From Microcella flavibacter (GTDB taxonomy: Bacteria; Actinomycetota; Actinomycetes; Actinomycetales; Microbacteriaceae), in the NCBI RefSeq assembly GCF_012530535.1, contig NZ_CP051299.1:1488001-1552000 (forward strand): 64,000 bases of DNA, written 5' to 3'. Shown here piece by piece: positions 18,401 through 25,303 of the stretch. The position numbers and the translations under genes are program-made. Each line of letters starts with the position of its first letter. The stretch's first letter is position 1. A model generated the notes under the pieces. That model was given only the letters and a program-made list of their open reading frames with translations, made no database searches and was not told the origin of the DNA.

Positions 18401-18896
18401 CCTCGGTGAGGGCGGCCGCGAGCCGGTGGTAGCCCGACTGCCCCCGGGCCAGCACGAGCAGGTGCGTGCCCTCGGGGTCGGCGACGCCCTGCTGCGGGCC
18501 GGTGAGGTCGAGGCTCAGCTCGGCGCCGAAGACGGTGGTGAGCCCGTGCGCCTCGGCCGCCTCGGCGAGCCGAACGACGCCGTAGAGGCCGTCGTGGTCG
18601 GTGAGGGCGAGCCCGGTGAGGCCGAGCCGCGCGGCCTCCTCCAAGAGCTCCTCGGGGCTCGAGGCCCCGTCGAGGAACGAGAACGAGGAGTGCGCGTGCA
18701 GCTCGGCGTAGGGGACGAGCTGATCGTCATCGGGCCGCTCGATCGCGGCGGGCTGGTAGGGCGCGCGCTTGGCCGACCAGGCGGGGGAGTCGCCGCCGTC
18801 GGCCCCGGGCGGCGGGGCCGTGCCGGGGCGGGTGCCGTCGCGCAGGGCGCGCTCGAACTCGCTCCACGGGATGGGCGGGTTGTGCCAGCCGGCCAT
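15420..18896 (-). CDS. dnaE2: Error-prone DNA polymerase III alpha subunit DnaE2 (ImuC)
   Basis: An 1158-residue C-family polymerase. The PHP domain begins at AELHAHSSFSFLDGASSP (near residue 50). The palm catalytic acids are in EEPDIDVDFDSDRREE (near residue 455). The finger region contains RPGPIQGGAVHPFVRRK, followed by QEQLMQIAMAVGG, HhH (VTGIGRPTAERI) and a C-terminal OB fold (VEVAGVVTHRQRPATASG). Size and motifs fit DnaE2, the catalytic subunit of the SOS mutasome. It is the last gene of imuA-imuB-dnaE2, 30 bp after imuB, so it should be induced by DNA damage through the LexA box at 21380. Confidence 0.95.
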   Translation of the reverse strand: MAGWHNPPIPWSEFERALRDGTRPGTAPPPGADGGDSPAWSAKRAPYQPAAIERPDDDQLVPYAELHAHSSFSFLDGASSPEELLEEAARLGLTGLALTDHDGLYGVVRLAEAAEAHGLTTVFGAELSLDLTGPQQGVADPEGTHLLVLARGQSGYHRLAAALTEGQLAGGEKGRPVYRLDDLADSGRGEWVILTGCRKGAVRAALGDAALPTRAARDAAGRALDALVDRFGADSVVVELIDHGRPLDTVHNDVLAALARERGLPIVATGAVHYASPARHPLASAFAALRARRSLDEMEGWLPPAGTAHLRSGTEMAERFARHPGAVECSVELAQQLGFPLRQAKPALPRQRVPEGHTPMSWLRHLVWAAVPRRYPEATEADRARIGRELDVIEQKDFPGYFLIVHDIVQFARSRGILCQGRGSAANSAVCYLLDITAVDSIAYKLPFERFLSALRDEEPDIDVDFDSDRREEVIQYVFTKYGRRNAAQVANVISYRPKNAVRDMARALGHSTGQQDAWSKQVERWGAVLSSDDHDIPAPVVALAQQVLTYPRHLGIHSGGMVLTDRPVGEIVPIEHARMEGRTVLQWDKDDCAWMGLVKFDLLGLGMLAALQYAFDLMREHLDEDWELATLPKEEQAVYDMLCRADSIGVFQVESRAQMGLLPRLQPRKFYDLVVQIALVRPGPIQGGAVHPFVRRKLGEEPIVYDHPKLVEPLERTLGVPVFQEQLMQIAMAVGGCTGDDADLLRRAMGSKRGLERIESLRETLYAGMAGNGITGRLADEIYGRIQAFANFGFAESHSLSFGLLVYASSWIKLHHPGIFLASLLRAQPMGFYSPASLTADAERHGVEVRTPCILRSGVEAGMERVDLVVDDAWAPIPVDARRAAATGREQCLHRRQPPVPEFDAAGPGGTADDCAAHRRDGDLAVRLGLGAVTGIGRPTAERIVAERERGGPYRDLTELVYRTGLTAAQVEALATAGAFDVLGLTRREALWAAGAAAQARPEYLPGSVVAVQPPLFTDLDDGETMVANLVSTGIAPGDHPVRYARPALGRRGVLSARALRTAEPGRRVEVAGVVTHRQRPATASGITFINLEDETGLVNVICSVGLWGRYRRVVREAKALIVRGTLERSAEGVINIVADRVEALPLTATMPSRDFR

Positions 18897-18926
18897 CAGC
18901 GCACCGCCCCGCTCGTCGCTGCGCGC

Positions 18927-20540
18927 TCAGTCATACTTCGCCTCCGCCCACCAGCTCGTGCCCTCGAGCACGAGCAGCCAGGCGATGCCGGCGGCGTCGA
19001 CGACCTGCAGCCGGTGCGCGCGGCGGGCGCGCGCCGGATCCCACCAGCGCTCGTCGAGCGGCCAGGGCCCCGCCCAGGATCCGATGGGGCGCACCGCCCC
19101 GCCGGCGCTGGGGGAGAAGCCCGCGGGCGGCGCGCTGAGCCGCAGGCGCTCGTCGACCGTGACGACCTCGCCCCGGGCATCCAGCACGGTGACGGGGTGG
19201 CGCGAGGGGTAGACGGTCGCGGGGGCGGGCTGCGGCAGCGCCCCGGGCCACGGCCGGTCGACGGGGCGGGCGAGCACGGCGCGGTCGCCCCAGGGCACGA
19301 GCACCCGCCGCTCGGCGGGGGTGCGCCCGCCCGAGCGCTGCGGGGTGAGCACGGCCTCGTGCCCGAGCAGGCTCTGCACGCGCGAGAGGGCGTGGTGCAC
19401 GCGCTCGTCGGGCCCGGAGCCCCAGAGCCCCGGCTCGTGGTGGGCGAGGGCGTCGAGGCTCTCGGGCACGATGCGTACGCGCGTGATGGGGGCGCGCAGG
19501 TCGGGCAGTCCCGGGCCCATCGCGCCGCCGCCCGGCCCCGGCGCACCGCCGCCGCCCGCACCACCGGGCCGCGCCCCGAGCACGCGCGTCGCCCCGCTGA
19601 GCTGCCAGCGCACGCGGTCGACGATCTCGCTCGGCCGGAACGAGCGCGGGTGCAGCCAGGCGCGCTCCTGCTCGCCGCCGAGCTCGTCGCGGAACCCGAT
19701 GCGGATCGCGGTGGCGACGAGCCGGTGCCCGGCGAGGGTCTCGACGACCTCGTCGGCGAGCCGGCGCACGGCGAAGGCGACCTGGTCGACCCGGTCGAGG
19801 GGAGGCTCGAACTCGATGACGCGCTCGAGGTCGAGCGGCGGGATGCGCGGCACGAGCAGGCTCGCATCGTGAGCCGAGGCGAGCGCGTGCCGGTGGGCCC
19901 CCCGCTCGCCGAACCGCGCGCGCACGGCCTCGTCGGGCAGGGCGGCGAACTCGCCGAGGGTGCGGATGCCGAGCCGGCGCAGCAGGGTGGCGAGCTCGGG
20001 GTCGTCGAGCACGGTGACGGGGTGGGCGGCGAGGAACGCCGCCGAGGCGCCGGCCGGCACGATGCGCACGGGGGCGTCGGCGGGGGCATCCCGCGCGGCG
20101 AGGTCGGCGGTGAAGGCGCCGTCGGCGATGCCGATGCGCGCGTCGGTCACCCCATCCTCGATGAGAGCGGCGCGCAGCGCGAGCGCGGCCGCCCGCTCGC
20201 CGCCGTAGTAGCGGGAGGGCCCGCGGGCGCCGATCACGACGAGCCCGGGCCGCACGACCTGCACCCCGGCGACGAGCCCCTCGAGGGCGTCCACGAGCGG
20301 GCCGAAGACCCGGTGGTCGCGGTCGTCGTCGTGCGGCACGACGGTGAGCGCCGGGGCGAGCGACTGCGCCTCGCGGCGTCGCATGCCCCGCCGCACGCCC
20401 TGCGCCCGGGCCGCGGCCGAGCAGGCAACGACGCGGTTGGCGCTCACGACGGCGAGCACGGCGCCGGGCTTCGCCTGCCCGTCGCGCACGACGGCGAGCA
20501 CCGGCCAGTCGGGCACCCAGAGGCAGAGCGCGCGCAGCAT
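18927..20540 (-). CDS. imuB: ImuB-like Y-family DNA polymerase homologue
   Basis: A 537-residue protein. The N-terminus ALCLWVPDWPVLAVV lacks the metal-binding Asp pattern of active Y-family polymerases, as expected for ImuB. Further on, ANRVVACSAAARAQGVRRGMRRREAQ is the finger region, and LRRLGIRTLGEFAALPDEAVRARFG is an HhH. An unusual Gly/Pro-rich stretch (ARPGGAGGGGAPGPGGG) interrupts the C-terminal half. ImuB is a catalytically inactive hub that links ImuA, DnaE2 and the beta clamp. Its ATG shares one base with the imuA stop (TGATG), indicating translational coupling. Confidence 0.92.
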   Translation of the reverse strand: MLRALCLWVPDWPVLAVVRDGQAKPGAVLAVVSANRVVACSAAARAQGVRRGMRRREAQSLAPALTVVPHDDDRDHRVFGPLVDALEGLVAGVQVVRPGLVVIGARGPSRYYGGERAAALALRAALIEDGVTDARIGIADGAFTADLAARDAPADAPVRIVPAGASAAFLAAHPVTVLDDPELATLLRRLGIRTLGEFAALPDEAVRARFGERGAHRHALASAHDASLLVPRIPPLDLERVIEFEPPLDRVDQVAFAVRRLADEVVETLAGHRLVATAIRIGFRDELGGEQERAWLHPRSFRPSEIVDRVRWQLSGATRVLGARPGGAGGGGAPGPGGGAMGPGLPDLRAPITRVRIVPESLDALAHHEPGLWGSGPDERVHHALSRVQSLLGHEAVLTPQRSGGRTPAERRVLVPWGDRAVLARPVDRPWPGALPQPAPATVYPSRHPVTVLDARGEVVTVDERLRLSAPPAGFSPSAGGAVRPIGSWAGPWPLDERWWDPARARRAHRLQVVDAAGIAWLLVLEGTSWWAEAKYD

Positions 20541-21369
20541 CAGCCGACCTCGCGCCAGCGCTGCTCGGCGCGGACGGCGGCGGGCCGGGTGCGCCCCGCG
20601 CCGAGCGGCGGGTCGAGCCGACGGATGCCCTGCTCGGGGTCGGGCATGAGCAGCCGCCCGCTCGCGGGCCGCCCCGAGCGCCTGCTCGTCACCGTGAGGG
20701 TCACCTCGCGACTGGTCAGGTAGCCGGAGCCCGCTCCGAGCCCCGACCACCGGCTCTCGGTGAGGCTGATCATCGCCTCGGTCTGCGGCCAGGCGCCGAG
20801 CACGAGCAGGGTCGAGCCGCGCTCGCGCAGCCGGCCGGCGAGCTTCGCCACCGCGCCGTCGCTGGCCGCCCGCCCGGGCTTGACGACGATGACGCCGAGC
20901 GCATCCGCGATGGAGGCCGTGACGGTGAGCCACTGGTCGCCGGGGTGCGGCACGAGCACGAGCCGGTCGAGGTCGATGCCCATGGCCTCGGCGGCCTCGA
21001 TGCCGAACTCGGGCATGCCGACGACGCCGCACCACGAGCCCGCGGCGGAGGGGCCGGCGAGCAGCGCCATGATGAGCGCGCTGGAGCCGCTGACAGAGTA
21101 GGCGGCGCCCTCCTTCAGCCCGCCGTCGGGCAGCAGGTCGGCGAGCGCCTCGTGCGTCGGCTTCAGCCGGGTATCGAGGGTCGTGCGCTGCAGCGAGTCG
21201 ATGCGGGCCTGCAGCGCCTGCACGGTGTCGACCGTCTGCAGCCGCGCCCCGCTCGGCGCTGCGGCGAGCGCCGCCGACCCCGAGCCCGACCCGGAACCGG
21301 AGACCGAGCCCGCACGCACCCCGGAGGCCGCGTCGAGCGACGCGGCAGGGGAGAGGGCGAGAGCCGGCA
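20540..21369 (-). CDS. imuA: ImuA-like RecA-fold mutasome protein
   Basis: A 276-residue protein in the imuA' position. An Ala/Ser/Gly-rich N-terminus with repeated SGSGSGSG is followed by a RecA-like domain: LKPTHEALADLLPDGGLKEGAAYSVSG with ALIMALLAGPSAAG, then DLDRLVLVPHPGDQWL and VIVVKPGRAA. The Walker A site is not canonical, as in actinobacterial ImuA'. ATG 21369 is chosen because -10 and -35 elements around the SOS box place the transcript start at this codon; an upstream ATG at 21418 would put the LexA box inside the coding region. Confidence 0.88.
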
Positions 21370-21375
21370 TGACTC

Positions 21376-21404
21376 CATAGTCGAACATACGTTCGAATAT
21401 GGCA
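21376..21404 (-). promoter_or_regulatory. imuA promoter: -35 TTGCCA, 17 bp spacer, -10 GACTAT
   Basis: On the minus strand TTGCCA (21404-21399) and GACTAT (21381-21376) are separated by 17 bp, and the -10 ends 6 nt before the imuA ATG. The LexA box fills the spacer, so LexA binding would block RNA polymerase. Confidence 0.6.
21380..21395. promoter_or_regulatory. LexA SOS box
   Basis: TCGAACATACGTTCGA matches the actinobacterial consensus TCGAAC-N4-GTTCGA in every fixed position. It lies 10 bp in front of imuA and should put imuA-imuB-dnaE2 under DNA-damage control. Confidence 0.92.
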
Positions 21405-21594
21405 ACTGCCACCGACATTCGACGGCGTGTCGACGATCAGGGCGGGATGCTCGGCGCGTCTCGTTCACCGCCCCGTGTCCGTCCTGCACGGCGAATCGGG
21501 CGACACGCCGAGCGACGGGTCCTCTTCCGACGCGTCCGCTAGAAGTCCGCGCGAGACGGACACCCTGCGGCGGCCGGCTCCGCGACCCCGGCCT

Positions 21595-22494
21595 CTACAG
21601 CCCGAGCTCCTCGACCCGCGCCCGCAGGAACGCCGCCCCCGCGTGATCGTGCACGAGCTCGCCGAGCACGATCACCTCGTACTCGCGCTCGAGCACGCCG
21701 TCGGCGGGCCGCACGTCGACGTGGGCGACATCCAGACCGACGGCGTGCACGTGGTCGGCCATGAGGTAGTCCGAGCGCGAGTCGCCGACCGAGTACCAGC
21801 GGCGAGCGCCGACCCCGTGCGCCGAGAACCACTGCAGGGCCCGTTCGGCCCCGCGATCCTTGTCGAGGCGCACCGACTCGATGTCGGTCGAGATGATCGT
21901 CGGATCGATGCGGAACGGCACGGCGCCCGAGGCGTCGGGCAGCGAGCGGGAGCCGTACCGGATCCCCACCCCGAGCGAGCCGAGCAGCGAGTACGCCGCC
22001 GCCTGGAACGCCGTCTGGGCGGTGCGGTACACCTCGGCCGGGGCATCCACCCGCTGCTCGAGCGAGACCATGACGCGCTTGCCCTCGTCGACGAACATCG
22101 CGTGCCCGTAGTGCTCGCGCGCGAGCTGCTCGACGGCCGACCGCGCAGCAGCAGGCAGCGCGACGCTCTCGTCGATCTCGAGCGCGCCGAGCCCCGCGGG
22201 CGTGATGGGCGCCCACACCCCGCCCTTCTCGAACACCCCGAACACCAGAGCATCGGAGCGCAGACCCGAGGTCACGAGCCGCGACACCACCTGCGAGCGC
22301 ATGAACTCGTCGCTGCGCCCGGTGATGAACGCGATCGGGATGCCGGCGTGCGCGAGCGTCAGCAGATCCTCGACGATCGAGGGGATCGCGATGGTGCGCG
22401 ACTCGGGGCTCGCGATGGGCCCGTCCACGTCGAGCAGCAGCCCGAACGGGGCGATGATGTCTGCATGACCCGACTGAGCACCCTGACCCGTCAC
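21595..22494 (-). CDS. HAD superfamily phosphatase-like protein
   Basis: A 299-residue protein. The first HAD motif is LLLDVDGPIAS near residue 18 (DxD), the second TGRSDEF near 52, and the late acidic motif VGDSRSDYLMADH near 240. The large insertion between them is a type IIB-like cap. The family hydrolyses phosphate esters, and the layout resembles sugar-phosphate phosphatases, but the substrate is not known. The GTG at 22494 is the best start seen. It overlaps the 5' end of the divergent DUF2834 gene by 30 bp, so one of the two starts may lie further in. Confidence 0.75.
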   Translation of the reverse strand: MTGQGAQSGHADIIAPFGLLLDVDGPIASPESRTIAIPSIVEDLLTLAHAGIPIAFITGRSDEFMRSQVVSRLVTSGLRSDALVFGVFEKGGVWAPITPAGLGALEIDESVALPAAARSAVEQLAREHYGHAMFVDEGKRVMVSLEQRVDAPAEVYRTAQTAFQAAAYSLLGSLGVGIRYGSRSLPDASGAVPFRIDPTIISTDIESVRLDKDRGAERALQWFSAHGVGARRWYSVGDSRSDYLMADHVHAVGLDVAHVDVRPADGVLEREYEVIVLGELVHDHAGAAFLRARVEELGL

Positions 22495-22836
22495 TGGACT
22501 CCTCGCGCCATCGTGTTCCTCGTTCTCGCGGTGATCGGCCTCGTCGGCACCTGGACGTACAACGTCATCGCCATCATCGAGCGCAACGACTTCCTGGGCG
22601 ACTGGTTCAATAATGGCCCGGCCGTCGGATCCCTCACGACCGACCTGCTGATCATGGCCGTCACGGGCTGCGCCTTCATCGTCATCGAGGGCCGGCGCCT
22701 CGGCATGAGGCACCTGTGGGCGTACATCGCCTTCTCCGGCCTGACAGCGATCGCCTTCACCTTCCCGCTGTTCCTGGCGAACCGCGAGCGGGCGATCCAG
22801 CAGCGGGCCGAGAGCATGGCACCCTCGGTGGAATGA
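22465..22836 (+). CDS. DUF2834 domain membrane protein
   Basis: A 123-residue protein with three predicted membrane helices (AIVFLVLAVIGLVGTWTYNV, DLLIMAVTGCAFIVIEGRRLGM, YIAFSGLTAIAFTFPLFLANRER). The TWTYN, SLTTDLL and EGRRLGM signatures are those of DUF2834, whose function is unknown. Its stop overlaps the next start (ATGA), so it is coupled to the Pr6Pr gene. Its start overlaps the divergent HAD gene. Confidence 0.82.
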   Translation: MTRLSTLTRHWTPRAIVFLVLAVIGLVGTWTYNVIAIIERNDFLGDWFNNGPAVGSLTTDLLIMAVTGCAFIVIEGRRLGMRHLWAYIAFSGLTAIAFTFPLFLANRERAIQQRAESMAPSVE

Positions 22837-23609
22837 GTCTCCGATCCGACGCGGCCGTCCTGGCGCGCCGTCGGATCTTCGGGGTGCTGCGCCTGCTCGC
22901 GGCCGTCACGGGCGTGATCGCCCTCGTCGCGCGCTTCGACTACGGCCTCGGCTTCAGCGCCTTCGCCTCGGCGAACTTCTTCGCGTACCTCACCGTGCAG
23001 AGCAACATGGTGGCGGTGGTCGCGAACACCGCCTGCGGCATCGTGGCCCTGCGGCGCGCATCCGACCCCTGGTGGATGCCCGGCCTGCGCCTCGCCGTCA
23101 CCAGCTTCCTCCTCGTCGCCGGCATCGTGTTCGCCATCCTCGCCGCGCAGGCCTCCGAGCGCGGCTACCGGCTCGACGTGCCGTGGAGCGACCAGATCCT
23201 GCACTACTGGCTGCCGGCGTACCTGCTGCTCGACTGGCTCTTCGCCCCGGGGGAGCGCCGGGTGAGCTGGCGCATCCTCGCCGTCGTCGTCGGCTACCCG
23301 ATCGGCTGGGGCGTCGTCACCCTCATCCGCGGGCCGCTCGTCGGCTGGTACCCGTACTTCTTCCTCGACCCGGCGCAGGTGAGCGGCTTCGGCGAGTTCG
23401 CGCTGCTCAGCCTCGCCGCGCTGGCGCTCTTCGCCCTCATCGCCTCGCTGCTCATCCTCGAGGGCCGGTTCCACCCGCTGCGGCGCCTCGAATCGGCGAT
23501 CGGGATGCTGCGCCTCAGTCGCGCAGGAACGGCTCCAGCGCCGCGACCACCGCGTCGGTGGCCTGCTCGTCGCCGAGCCCCGCGAACCGCCGGGCCTCCG
23601 CCCCGCTGA
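22833..23609 (+). CDS. Pr6Pr family membrane protein
   Basis: A 258-residue protein with six hydrophobic segments: VLRLLAAVTGVIALVAR, FFAYLTVQSNMVAVVANTACG, LRLAVTSFLLVAGIVFAILAA, ILHYWLPAYLLLDWLFAP, ILAVVVGYPIGWGVVTLI and LLSLAALALFALIASLLIL. The LTVQSN and LHYWLP-LLDW patterns identify the Pr6Pr/FAR-17a-like family of unknown function. The last 35 residues are Arg/Pro/Ala-rich and overlap the 3' end of the opposing amine oxidase gene by 95 bp, so the tail may be unselected read-through. Confidence 0.85.
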   Translation: MSLRSDAAVLARRRIFGVLRLLAAVTGVIALVARFDYGLGFSAFASANFFAYLTVQSNMVAVVANTACGIVALRRASDPWWMPGLRLAVTSFLLVAGIVFAILAAQASERGYRLDVPWSDQILHYWLPAYLLLDWLFAPGERRVSWRILAVVVGYPIGWGVVTLIRGPLVGWYPYFFLDPAQVSGFGEFALLSLAALALFALIASLLILEGRFHPLRRLESAIGMLRLSRAGTAPAPRPPRRWPARRRAPRTAGPPPR

Positions 23610-24915
23610 GCAGCCCCACGAGCACGGCGTCGCCCGTCACGGGCTGGAGGTTGACCCAGGTGCGGATGTCGGGGCCGCCGTCGGTCGGCACGAGGCTCCA
23701 GGTCTCGGCGCGCTCCGTCCAGACCGCCTCGGCGTAGCGCACCCACACGGTCTCGAGGTACCCGACCCCGAGCGCGGCGATGCCCCGGCGGTTGACGAGC
23801 GGCAGCTCGGGCTCGAAGGTGATGCCGCCCGACTGCAGCACGCCCAGCGGCACGGTCATGACGGCGCGGTCGACGGTGAGCGACTCGCCCGCCCCGAGGC
23901 GCAGGCTCAGCGAGCCCTCGTCGCGCTGCACGGTGGTGACCGCGCTCGACTGCAGCACGTCGATGCCGTCGAGCAGCGAGTCGACGTAGCGCGCGAGCCC
24001 GCCGATCGAGAGCAGCCGGTCGCCGCTCGGCAGCTCGTCGAGCGCGTAGCGGGTGGAGATGCGGCGGGCCTCTGCGCCCGTGGCGATGCCGAGCCCGTCC
24101 GTGTAGAGCCCGACGGCGGCGCGCGGGCTGGGCGCGCTCGGCGCGGGGGCCTCGTCGGGGAGCGCGCCGAGCAGGGCGATCGCGCCGCTCACGGGGAGGT
24201 CGAAGGCGACGGTCTCGGCCGTGGCGGCGACGGAGGCGTCGATCGCGACGACCGCTTCCTCCACGAGGGCCGCGTCGAGCTGCTGCTCGGCCGTGCGCAC
24301 GCTCGTGCGCCGCAGCGGCGCGGTCTCGACCCCGGCCTCCTCGAGGGCGGCGAGCAGCACGTCGTCGCGCCCCTCGCGCAGCCACAGCGCGCCGAGCTCG
24401 TCGGGCTGCTGGTCGTCGCCGTCGATCGTGCGGATGCGGCCGCCGACGCGCTCGCGCGCCTCGATGAGCAGCACCTCGAAGCCGGCGTCGCGGATGCGCC
24501 GGGCGGCGATCGCCCCGGCGAGCCCCGCGCCGACGACGGCGATGCGCTCGCCCTCCGCCGCGACGGCGAGCAGCTCCTCCGCGGCGCGCTCGCCGCTCTC
24601 GCGCGCGCCCTCGAGGCTGCTGGGGGCCGTGCGCGAGGTCGCCTCGCCGGCGAAGAAGAGGCGGTCGTCGACGGGGGCGGCGAGGTCGTCGCGCCGGTCG
24701 GGCGTCTCGCCGACGGGGATGAAGCTCGTCGCGCCCTGCGCGAAGCCGTCCCGCGTCCAGTCGCTGCGGCGGATCGAGAGCGGCCGCAGCGGATCGACGG
24801 GGGGAGGGGTGGTGGCGGTCGGCGCGGGCCGCGGCGGATCCGGCGTGCACGCGGCGAGCGCCAGCACCGAGACGCCGGCGGCACCGGCGAGGAGGCTGCG
24901 TCGCGTCACGGTCAT
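23515..24915 (-). CDS. Flavin amine oxidase-like lipoprotein, apparently circularly permuted
   Basis: A 466-residue protein. The N-terminus MTVTRRSLLAG with the lipobox LAAC (Cys23) is a Tat-type lipoprotein signal. Next, residues 50-115 resemble the end of ordinary monoamine oxidases: SDWTRDGFAQGATSF, then RLFFAGEATS (85-94) and LEGARESGERAAEE. Only then does the FAD-binding start appear: RIAVVGAGLAGAIAARR (124-140) and the Rossmann acidic end IEARERVGGRIRT. The chain finishes at VAALEPFLRD, just where normal enzymes would continue into the RW-GSY-FAGE block. All parts needed for FAD binding are present in permuted order. It probably oxidises an amine outside the membrane; the substrate is unknown. 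A -10 TAGGGT lies 8 nt before the ATG. Confidence 0.85.
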   Translation of the reverse strand: MTVTRRSLLAGAAGVSVLALAACTPDPPRPAPTATTPPPVDPLRPLSIRRSDWTRDGFAQGATSFIPVGETPDRRDDLAAPVDDRLFFAGEATSRTAPSSLEGARESGERAAEELLAVAAEGERIAVVGAGLAGAIAARRIRDAGFEVLLIEARERVGGRIRTIDGDDQQPDELGALWLREGRDDVLLAALEEAGVETAPLRRTSVRTAEQQLDAALVEEAVVAIDASVAATAETVAFDLPVSGAIALLGALPDEAPAPSAPSPRAAVGLYTDGLGIATGAEARRISTRYALDELPSGDRLLSIGGLARYVDSLLDGIDVLQSSAVTTVQRDEGSLSLRLGAGESLTVDRAVMTVPLGVLQSGGITFEPELPLVNRRGIAALGVGYLETVWVRYAEAVWTERAETWSLVPTDGGPDIRTWVNLQPVTGDAVLVGLLSGAEARRFAGLGDEQATDAVVAALEPFLRD

Positions 24916-24923
24916 CGCGCGCA

Positions 24924-24929
24924 ACCCTA
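24924..24929 (-). promoter_or_regulatory. -10 element TAGGGT for the amine oxidase gene
   Basis: On the minus strand TAGGGT ends 8 nt before ATG 24915, the leaderless spacing used repeatedly in this window; it supports the chosen start at the twin-arginine signal. Confidence 0.4.
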
Positions 24930-24994
24930 CCGGGAGCATCCCTCGCCCGGATCGTCGCGACGGACGGACGGGACGAGCACGCCCCGGAACGACC

Positions 24995-25030
24995 GAACGG
25001 CCCCGGGAGCGATGCTCACCGGGGCCGTTC
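24995..25030 (-). terminator. Hairpin downstream of tRNA-Leu
   Basis: A perfect 12 bp stem (24995-25006 with 25019-25030, GAACGGCCCCGG/CCGGGGCCGTTC) with a 12 nt loop. It lies 87 bp beyond the 3' end of the minus-strand tRNA-Leu and before the amine oxidase promoter. Confidence 0.6.
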
Positions 25031-25116
25031 ACCTGACGGATCAGGCCTGTCTCAACCAGGTCGTAAACCGGGTCTCACGGTCGAGCGGAGTCGAGCTCCA
25101 TCCGACCGGACCAGCG

Positions 25117-25201
25117 TGCGCGAGGGGGGACTTGAACCCCCACGCCCTATCCGGGCACTAGCACCTCAAGCTAGCGCGTCTGCCATTTCCGCCACCCGCG
25201 C
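25117..25201 (-). tRNA. tRNA-Leu (anticodon GAG)
   Basis: An 85 nt class II tRNA. The acceptor arm is GCGCGGG paired with CTCGCGC (one G-U) and discriminator A. The D-arm is GGCAGACGCGC-type. The anticodon stem is CTAGC/GCTAG with loop TTGAGGT, giving GAG (reads CUC/CUU). A long variable arm follows (TGCCCGGATAGGGCG), then T-loop GGTTCAAGTCC. CCA is not encoded directly after the discriminator. The variable arm, A73 and the GGTGGCGGAA-GGCAGACGC start are typical of tRNA-Leu. Confidence 0.96.
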
Positions 25202-25290
25202 TGGTCCGGCTGCTCCGCACGAGGGCGGGGCAACCGAGAGACGACATTAGCACGTCCTCGGGGCCCCCTCGCACCGCGGCGAGCGCCGGG

Positions 25291-25296
25291 TAGCGT
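25291..25296 (+). promoter_or_regulatory. -10 element TAGCGT of the M20 peptidase gene
   Basis: TAGCGT followed by 7 nt and ATG 25304; leaderless arrangement that fixes the start. Confidence 0.45.
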
Positions 25297-25303
25297 GGTC
25301 GTC

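Noticed and set aside
13425-20723. A continuous plus-strand open frame of about 2430 codons
   Set aside because: It runs antisense to the DUF1206, dnaE2 and imuB genes, has biased residue content (Gly, Glu, His, Val, Arg) without domains, and is a by-product of GC-rich codon use on the other strand.
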